Below, one piece after another: positions 56,858 through 64,000 of a DNA stretch of 64,000 bases. A program made the position numbers and the translations under genes. The notes under the pieces are model-generated. The model did not search any database and had not been told where the DNA came from. It worked only from the letters and a program-made list of their open reading frames with translations. This DNA comes from Cydia pomonella. Lineage: Eukaryota > Arthropoda > Insecta > Lepidoptera > Tortricidae. The stretch lies in assembly GCF_033807575.1 (NCBI RefSeq), contig NC_084726.1, forward strand, positions 10,168,001-10,232,000. Direction: 5' to 3'. How positions within the stretch are numbered: position 1 is the first letter of the stretch; each line of letters begins with the position of its first letter.

Positions 56858-57529
56858 GCAAGTGGTACTTACTTACAAACTTACATACTAACAGAGCAAG
56901 TTAAATAAAAGCTTGTAAAAAGTAAATTTTCGTTTTGGAAATGGAGAATTTTGATTCCTATACCCATACGGAAATATGAGAAGGTTACCACAGGCTTTCG
57001 AAGGCACATCAGTAGGAATAAGGCATTCAAAGGGACACTGAGGGCTTACCGCGAACACCGAAGTTCGCAAAATTTCGGGCATCTTTCTCTTTTACTCCAA
57101 CTAAGCCGTACTTAGAGTGACGGTGATAGTTACTCAAAATTTACGACCTTCGATCGTGGTTATAGTACTGAGTAGCGACCGGTCCCGGTTTCCCACGAGT
57201 CACACAAAACCTTAACAAATTATATAGGTACCTAAACCTTCCTCAAGAATCACCCTATTGATAGGTGAAAACCGCATGAAAATTCGTTCAGTAGTTTTTG
57301 AGTTTATCGCGAACATACATACACACAGACAGACGCGGCGGGGGACTTTGTTTTATAAAGTGTAGTGATTTTATTCTAATTTTAAGTAACTTATAATTTT
57401 AAACTGAATATTTTATATTTTAAAAGTTTTATTCAGATTTTTGATATGGTTCTTTTCTTTTTATAAATGTCAGTAATGTTCAAATATTTTAAAATGTCTA
57501 TACTGTTTAAATTTATTTTTAATTTTGCT

Positions 57530-57867
57530 TTTTTAGGGTTCTGTACCCAAAGGGTCAAACGGGACCCTATTACTGAGACTCCGCTGTCCGTCCGTCCGTC
57601 CGTCCGTCTGTCACCAGGCTGTATCTCATGAACTGTCATAGTTAGCCAGTTGAAATTTCTACAGATTATGTATTTCTGTTGCCGCTATAACAACAAATAC
57701 TAAAAACAGAATAAAATAAATATTTCTTTCCAGTCGCGAGGTTCTCATCCAATCACCGAAGTTAAGCAACGTCGGGCTGGGTCAGTACTTGGATGGGTGA
57801 CCGTTTTTATAGATAATGGTACGGATCCCTTCCTGTGCGAGTCCGACTCGCACTTGGCCGGTTTTTT
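57530..57867 (+). mobile_element. 'gggttctgta' repeat carrying a 5S rRNA-like segment
   Basis: Starts tttttagggttctgtaccca, has (gtcc)n near 57,587, and ends gacttggccggtttttt-like (cgcacttggccggtttttt). Between 57,738 and 57,803 lies a segment matching 5S rRNA: caccgaagttaagcaacgtc, then cagtacttggatgggtgacc. No protein frame. Confidence 0.8.
57738..57803 (+). rRNA. 5S rRNA-derived fragment (not a functional gene)
   Basis: About 66 bp equal to the 5S rRNA region around helices III and IV with the internal promoter (gaagttaagcaacgtcgggc, agtacttggatgggtgaccg). The 5' third and the 3' end of 5S rRNA are absent, and it lies inside a dispersed repeat, so it is a remnant. Confidence 0.8.
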
Positions 57868-57974
57868 ACATTGTAATGCGATTATGATGGACCTATGTTG
57901 TCTTAAATAAGCGGATTTATTATTATCCCCTTTATTAATTTAAAATCTTGGGTTAAGTTATTTATACATACATA

Positions 57975-58195
57975 CATATAATCACGCCTATTTCCCGAAG
58001 GGGTAGGCAGTAGGCAGAGACCACAAATTTCCACTTGCTACGATCCTGACATACCTCTTTCGCTTCCTTCACTTTCATGACATTCGTCGGTTTAGGGTGC
58101 TCTTGACCTGGCCTTTCTTCAGGATTTCCCCGATTTGATCAGAGAAAGTCCGCCTAGGTCTACCCCTTCCATCTCCCTCTTCTACTTACTCGTAG
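57975..58195. repeat. Dispersed repeat (cttgctacgatcctgacata)
   Basis: Block with tcccgaaggggtaggcag, ggcagagaccaca, tttccacttgctacgatcct and tcagagaaagtccgcctagg, which I know as a common repeat of lepidopteran genomes, likely a LINE 3' end read backwards. The family is not certain. Confidence 0.55.
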
Positions 58196-59359
58196 GAACG
58201 CAATGGAGATTCGTTATTTATAATAAGAAATATAAAAGTAAAATATAAAAACACTTACAGAACAAACAATACAAAATACATATAAAGAGAGTCAGGACCG
58301 CAGAGAGAGGAACCGCCGGGCTATCCGCGCCGTGTACAGGATCCCCGCCGTGTCCAAGATCCCCGCCTTCTGCATGTGACCCTTCATCCAACCATCTAGC
58401 GATAGTATTATTATTATTATTACTAAGCACTCTACTCGCTCGCTGGGCATTCGCAATGACTGCACCGACCGACCGACTATTCCGGGAGGGCCGCAAATAA
58501 TGCAAAATAGAAGAAAATGGACGGCTTTGTTGTTATTTTAGAGACAAAAGCCCGGACGATCAACATATTTAGTAGGTATGCGAGTATTTGTTAATTTTCT
58601 GTATGGTAAGATAAATAATAAGTAGACACAGACGCATCGAATTTAAACCGTCGTGAACCATACTAACATTAAGCTTAAATAATATTTTATACAATCGTGA
58701 TTATAGTTGACTACAGCGTATCGAAATGAATATTATACTTGAGTTGGGAGCCCATACATGAAAAGTACGCAAGTATAATTTGGTATACGAAATATTAATT
58801 CAACCATGACTCGAATGACTTTAAATACGTCTCCTAACCGAAAATAGGTTTGATTTTTTTTCGCTATACAGTTAAATAATTGTTTTTTGAATCATAATCG
58901 ATTTTATTCATATAATGTTTATTTCTAATCGGTTTTTTCGGTATTCGGAGATTTCGCTGAAAAAAAAATTGCGAAATAGGTGACGTCACACCAGGGGGAA
59001 GGAGTTAGCCAAATGTGACGTGTGACAAGGACGTAATTTATGGATGATAAGTCCCGTTTTCGTAAATAATAATTGTATGAGGGTTGTCATTCTTCTTTAT
59101 TTACTATACTCTGGTCTTCATCCAATATATCATGGACGTATCACGAACGCATCAGCAGGAAGTTATTAAAGTCTATTTCCATCTCATTGAGTCGCGACCA
59201 TCTAACACTCAAATAACATACCATTTTAAACCTTATAGCAACGGCATAAGGTGTTTTTAGTAGGCACCTACATAAAAGAGGGAGTCAACTAAGCAGTTAA
59301 TTGAATTGGTTGAGTTTGGGTGTAGGTGCACACGCAAAAAAAAGTTGTCTCATCTGGCC

Positions 59360-59650
59360 TAGCCAAGGGGCCTTATTCGAGATGCACAACTGTCAAATTT
59401 CGCGTCCACATCAAATCAACACTTGATTCTATCGCATGTTGATTGTATCAAGTGTTGATTCTATCAACTGTGGATATTATCATTTGGAACAATCAAAACT
59501 CATTCATAGAAAAAATAATCAAACAAAAATCAACTTTGTTTATTACTACTATATAGTTTGAAATGGCTCTGAACTCGAAGTGGTTCGGTTTGATTTGATT
59601 GTCACCTGACTGTGGATTGCTAATGTCAAATTTTGACAAGTGTTGATTTT
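59360..59650. repeat. Repeat with 'tcaagtgttgattctatca' units
   Basis: Two to three copies of (tc)aacacttgattctatc / tcaagtgttgattctatc within 80 bp and related words (ccacatcaaatcaacactt, gacaagtgttgattttatt) at the far end, giving an imperfect inverted-repeat structure of about 290 bp. Confidence 0.5.
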
Positions 59651-61299
59651 ATTGCTAGACTTTTTTGTCCATGGGCTTGGGCACCATCTTGGATTTTTTG
59701 ACGTACGACAGGGAATACCCTTCCTTTCCTACAATATATGGCATAGAGTAAAGCGTCTTTTTTTTTAAACATAAGTTTACAGGAATCAGCGACATCTTGT
59801 ATTCGATAGGATAAGTCATGCGCTATGAACAATGCGGCGGCGAGTAGTGAAACTGTACCTGACAACGTCAATCATTTAAAAAGTGACCACACAGTTGATG
59901 GTAGATAAAGGCGATTATTAATTGAATTTTAACGACAATAAAGAACTATTGACATGCGATCTTTTTGTTGAACCTACACCTACACGTCGAATAATGCTCG
60001 CTCCACATATTCTCCTATAAACGCTCAAAATTGTAAAAAAAATTGATGCAATTTACTCCGCACCCAGTCTCAAGTTGCTTCTAAACCACGTTCACGAACC
60101 AAGTTGTAACCTAACACATCTGTAAATATAAGGCATATGATTTAGAGATAAAGTCCGTTTTTTTTAAATTACGAGATGGTTCATGAATAACCTTTATTAC
60201 TATAAAAATAATACTACATTTGTCAAAAAAAAATTCTGTATTGCGCTATTACATAATGCATACAATTGATATAAAGATAGGTACCATAGTAGCTCGCTCA
60301 CTTGGTCTATCAACAACTATTTTAATGCTCTTTGTACTCGTATACGCGACCCCATTGTATGTACAGTCGCCATCAGATATATCGGAACGCATGTATGAGA
60401 TCTCAAATTATTAAGATAAGACCTACTGTACTGTCTATATTACTTACCAAGACCTAAGTGCCTATTATTTATATGTACCTACACAAAGAGAATTCCTATG
60501 TTAAAAGGAGATTAAATACATATTTTGTTATTCAACTACAAATAAAATAAAATTTATATTTTTCAGTTAACACATTTTTTTACCGATTTCTTTAATAAAA
60601 TAAAACATTAAAGTATTATGTGACTATATTTCATTGTCTTCGGTGTAGATTATTTACTGATGTTCCAATTTCCTGTATCAGTTTGGTACCAGGAAATATA
60701 AAAACCTCTTCAAAAACTTTGCTGGTAGTTCGACATCTGTAAGTTTAAATATAAAACATGATAAAAACACTTAAGTCAAAAACGTATACATAAAATATTT
60801 GCCCTATATTCTGGTCGCTCGGTAGGGTGCTCAGAAGGCTTGGTGCATTTCCGCGCTGGTTAACAATGCTGATCCTCTGGTCACCAGAAGCCTATATAAG
60901 GCGCTCTCATAGAGCCACGCTAGTGCCCTAGAGTTTCAAATTCAACCCCAAGTGCCACAAATATGTAGTTAAGGGTTTAAATTCTGGATCAAGAACATGG
61001 AATACTGTTCGCTAGTAAGGCCATAGGTATTAGAAAAAAAAAATAGTAGGAGACGGCCGTGGTCATGGTAGGTGGTACAGGTGGGCCAGGCAAGCTCTGA
61101 AATTATGCACCTATTTTACTATAACTTTGTTCACCTGTGTATATTTACTGTTTCCATGATAATCATTTTTAATATGTAGCCCGTGTAATCGGGCTGTATC
61201 ATTGGTCTCATATTTTTTAACACAAAATCATAATTTTAATTCAATAATTAATGGTGTTTTACATATTAATCATTAATGTACCTATTTTGCATCTGAAAA

Positions 61300-62285
61300 A
61301 ATGATCTTGCTTTATAAAATACTTGCTAAACCCAGATTTAGCCCTTATACCCTTTCATGGGATATTCTCTTAATAGGAAACTTGGAAGAATAAAAATTCC
61401 ACTTTTAACTATACATTTGTACATAATCTACCCCAATATCAATATTTTACTTGACTGCAACTTAACCAGAAAGTAGGGTTATGGGTATAAGTACTGAGGA
61501 TTCAGGACAGCCTGTAGCTTAGGATACTGGACGGATTTTTTAAATGACGTATTATTTAGCCCTAAACTTTTTTCTTCCGTTAATTTTAGTAACTTTGTAT
61601 TGCATAGCACTTGTATACTAACTGTGGATCTACTGATGTCTGTTTTACTGTACTCCGCTCAATAGTTTAGGCGCTAGAAGAAAAAATATGATTTAATATT
61701 CGGAGTCCTCTCAAGGCGGCTGTATTGATTTTTACAGTACATATGGGGCTACTTTATAGCACTAGTGCGAGAAGTAGCATATTACGTTACTGTGTCGAAC
61801 ATTTAAAGGGCCATATGTACTGTAAAACGTTGTACGATACATGTGCGAATAGGTAATTCGCAACTCGTGTCGATTTAAAACACTCCCTTCGGTCGTGTTT
61901 TAATTTATCGCCACTCGTTTCGAATTTCCTATTTTTCGCACTTGTATCGTAATGTACTATTCTTTAACAGAACAAGTAAAAGTAGGTTGTGAATGGCAAG
62001 AGAAATCTAACGATACGTCATTTAAAAAAATCCGTCCTGTATCCTAATACCTACCTACTGGGTGTACTGAAACATCAGTACTTACACCCATAACCCTTCT
62101 GTTAGGTTTAGTCGCAGTAGAGTAAAATGTTAATATTGGGGTAGACCACGTACAAATGTATAGTTAAAAATAGAATTCATATTCCGCCGAGTTTCCTTTT
62201 AAGAGAATGTCCCCTGGAAGTGTATAAGCGTTAAACTTAGATTCAGCAAGTATTCTCTATAACAAGATGTATTGTTCCGCAAAGA
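61300..62285. mobile_element. Long-arm foldback element with nested insertion
   Basis: Arms of roughly 250 bp (about 61,315-61,560 and 61,960-62,285) are inverted copies: paired words include attctcttaataggaaact, aactatacatttgtac, ctaccccaatat, agggttatgggt and ggacggattttttaaatgac. The centre holds a unique stretch and the 229-bp element of 61,731-61,959. No transposase frame. Confidence 0.75.
61731..61959. mobile_element. 229-bp double-hairpin element, copy 2
   Basis: Inverse of 6,121-6,349, same length, one difference by eye. Sits directly against the right arm of the foldback element, so it inserted into or was captured by it. Confidence 0.8.
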
Positions 62286-62799
62286 TATCGAGGACTTTTT
62301 TGTGTAGAATTTAATAAGTTTTAATGTTGACTGTTGTGTTGATGGTACACATTTTCCAAGATGGCTCGGATTCCTCGAGGTCCCCAAATGTTAAATGGTT
62401 TGGGCATGAAATAGGGGCCTTTAATTTATATACATAATAAATTTCATGACTGTTACAGAGATTTCGAGGTTGGTCCTAATCCAATTATGCTACATTGTGC
62501 GTCCGCAGCAAATTCGGTTCTCCATACAAATGTAGTTTCGCTCTCATTTTAAATCGGCTAGCTAGATTGCTCTGAAACTTTGTACTTACAATAGGATATG
62601 GTATGTCTATGCCTATAATTAATTTAAAACATAAATGTGAAATGAGAGCCAATTAAGTTCAATATTAAGAATATGTGTCGTTGTTGACTCGCCGACAACG
62701 GAATTGAGATCTATATGGGTGCCATGTTCTGTGCTGTGTAGAAAATCCTGAAATTATAAAGGATTTGTCTTGGCTAGTTTTTACGTATAGGCTACGTAT

Positions 62800-63320
62800 C
62801 ACCGAAACGTCACAAACACCACGAAGGTTCGGCTTGTACGGGCCCTCGTTTTTCCTATATTCTTATACGCTGCGGAGACCTGGACTATCCGAAAGACAGA
62901 GGAGAAGACGATAGACGCCCTAGAAATATGGTGCTGTAGGAAAATGCTGGGGATATCCTGGACCGAGTTTCGGACTAATGTCTCCATCCTTAAAGAACTC
63001 CGTATCAAGCAGCGCCTTCCGACTCTCGTAAAGACCCGCATACTCAGTTTTGTTGGTCACGTCTCGAGGAGGAACAACGACTCCATAGAGCGTCTAGTGG
63101 GGCAGGGTAGAGCAAACGGAAAAAGACCGCGCAAAAGGCCACCTATGCGATGGACTGACCAAATCAAATCTGCCATGAAGGGTCCCCTGAACGCATTTGC
63201 CAGAATGGCCCCCAACCGCGAAAAATGGCGAGAAATCGTACGGCAAGCAACATCTGCGCCTGATATCAGCAGTTGACCACGACGCTCTGCAAAGAGTACC
63301 ACGACAAAGAAGAAGAAGAC
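62800..63320 (+). mobile_element. LINE C-terminal fragment (RTE-like)
   Basis: Open frame from about 62,806 to 63,276: KVRLVRALVFPIFLYAAETW, then TIDALEIWCCRKMLGISWTE, TLVKTRILSFVGHVSRRNND, RKRPPMRWTDQIKSA, ending SAPDISS and stop. This is the C-terminal end of a non-LTR retrotransposon polyprotein, after the reverse transcriptase core. Tail (aag)n at 63,308-63,320. 5'-truncated. Confidence 0.85.
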
Positions 63321-63719
63321 GTATCATATTTGTCTAAAATTTACGGAATCATTTTGGCTCAAGCTGTAACATTTTTTTTATTGTCCCCGGCCGCGTCCCC
63401 GGTCTACCCTACTGTTTGCTCTTATTAAATGAGTTGAGTAACATTTGAAGTCGCGCTTTAAAATAAATGAGCATTAAAAGGATTGTTTGTATTAATTTGT
63501 TTAATGATTTATGAAGAAATGAATCGCGTAGGTAAATGCCTACTAAGGAGTGGTTCAGTAAAAAAGTGGCAGTGAATTAAATATCTTTTAAGAGAGGTAT
63601 GGGCATTGTGAATGTCATCTCGCTTTGTGTGGTAGGGCACAGCCAGTGGATGTCATTCCAGTTCTAGAGCAGAGCCCAACTGGGGAAGTACCTCCACCTT
63701 ACAGAAAACAGCAGCCAAA

Positions 63720-63930
63720 TAACACTAGACCCTACTCATAGTGTTGTGTTCCTGCCGGTGAGTAAGGTTGCCAGAGCTCAACGAGGGGGGGGGGGGGGGG
63801 GGAGGGGTTTAGGGTCGGCAACATGCATGTAACTCCTCTGGAGTTGCTGGCGTACATAGTCTACGGAGACTGCTTACCATCAGGCGGGCCGTATGCTTGT
63901 TTGCCACCGACGTAGTATAAAAAAAAAAAA
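63720..63930 (+). mobile_element. SINE-like repeat, forward copy with G run
   Basis: From ttgtgttcctgccggtgagt to the A tail after ccaccgacgtagtat. Includes an 18-base G homopolymer (63,785-63,802) and the word gagactgcttaccatcaggc shared with the reverse copy at 4.84 kb. Confidence 0.75.
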
Positions 63931-64000
63931 CTAGTATATTTTTTTTTGTTTTTTTACTAATTATGTAGCAGTTTATTTTTTTCAATAATCCGTAGATAAA

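Larger units (their letters stand above)
50710..64000. other. Upstream of visible Alk exons: repeats, no exon found
   Basis: I searched for the missing start of MAM-1 (a CDFE-like exon ending in phase 1) and for a signal peptide exon on the minus strand and found none that I can support. The stretch holds MITEs, SINEs, LINE 3' ends and AT-rich sequence, and is probably a long 5' intron of Alk, though part may be intergenic. Confidence 0.5.

Noticed and set aside
59626..59871. Minus-strand frame beginning with a signal-peptide-like stretch (LSGTVSLLAAALFIAHDLS), a possible Alk 5' exon
   Set aside because: No ATG (TTG only), a stop just upstream, no suitable donor, and no MAM-like sequence.

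Overview
This is a window of an insect nuclear genome, most likely from a moth or butterfly (Lepidoptera). It is AT-rich, its genes are split into many small exons with GT-AG introns, and its introns and spacers are packed with tRNA-derived SINEs, short palindromic MITEs and 5'-truncated non-LTR retrotransposons of kinds I associate with Lepidoptera. The order-level call is inference; 'insect' is firm.

Two host genes lie tail to tail. On the plus strand (3,121-15,776) are the seven last coding exons of a Ser/Arg-rich, probably intracellular protein that I do not recognise (759 residues in the window). All splice phases agree, and the gene ends in a clear stop codon with a downstream AATAAA. 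On the minus strand (50,709 down to 24,086) is most of the receptor tyrosine kinase Alk (anaplastic lymphoma kinase homologue). I could join 28 consecutive in-phase exons, about 1,507 residues: second half of MAM-1, LDL-receptor class A module, MAM-2, glycine-rich domain, a Cys-rich EGF-like module, one transmembrane helix, the tyrosine kinase and a long cytoplasmic tail. The start of Alk (signal peptide and first half of MAM-1) was not found and probably lies beyond 64,000.

Layout: 1-3,000 is spacer or intron with a retrotransposon fragment; 3.1-15.8 kb is the plus-strand gene with one large repeat-filled intron (4.25-9.2 kb); 16-24 kb is the convergent intergenic spacer; 24-33.5 kb holds the Alk cytoplasmic-tail exons; 33.7-37 kb the kinase and juxtamembrane exons; 37-42.5 kb the membrane, EGF-like and Gly-rich exons; 43-50.7 kb the MAM and LDLa exons; 50.7-64 kb has no recognised exon and is filled with mobile-element debris.

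The most striking feature is that many exons of BOTH genes have one to three partial, mostly broken copies of themselves in the adjoining intron, in the same orientation and usually still carrying the splice donor. I count nine such exon sets. In one of them (Alk Gly-rich exon, 42,293-42,437) the neighbouring copy (42,128-42,272) has the same length (145 nt), the same phase, an open reading frame and both splice dinucleotides. It lies only 20 nt away, so it is a candidate mutually exclusive exon that would give a second Alk ectodomain isoform.
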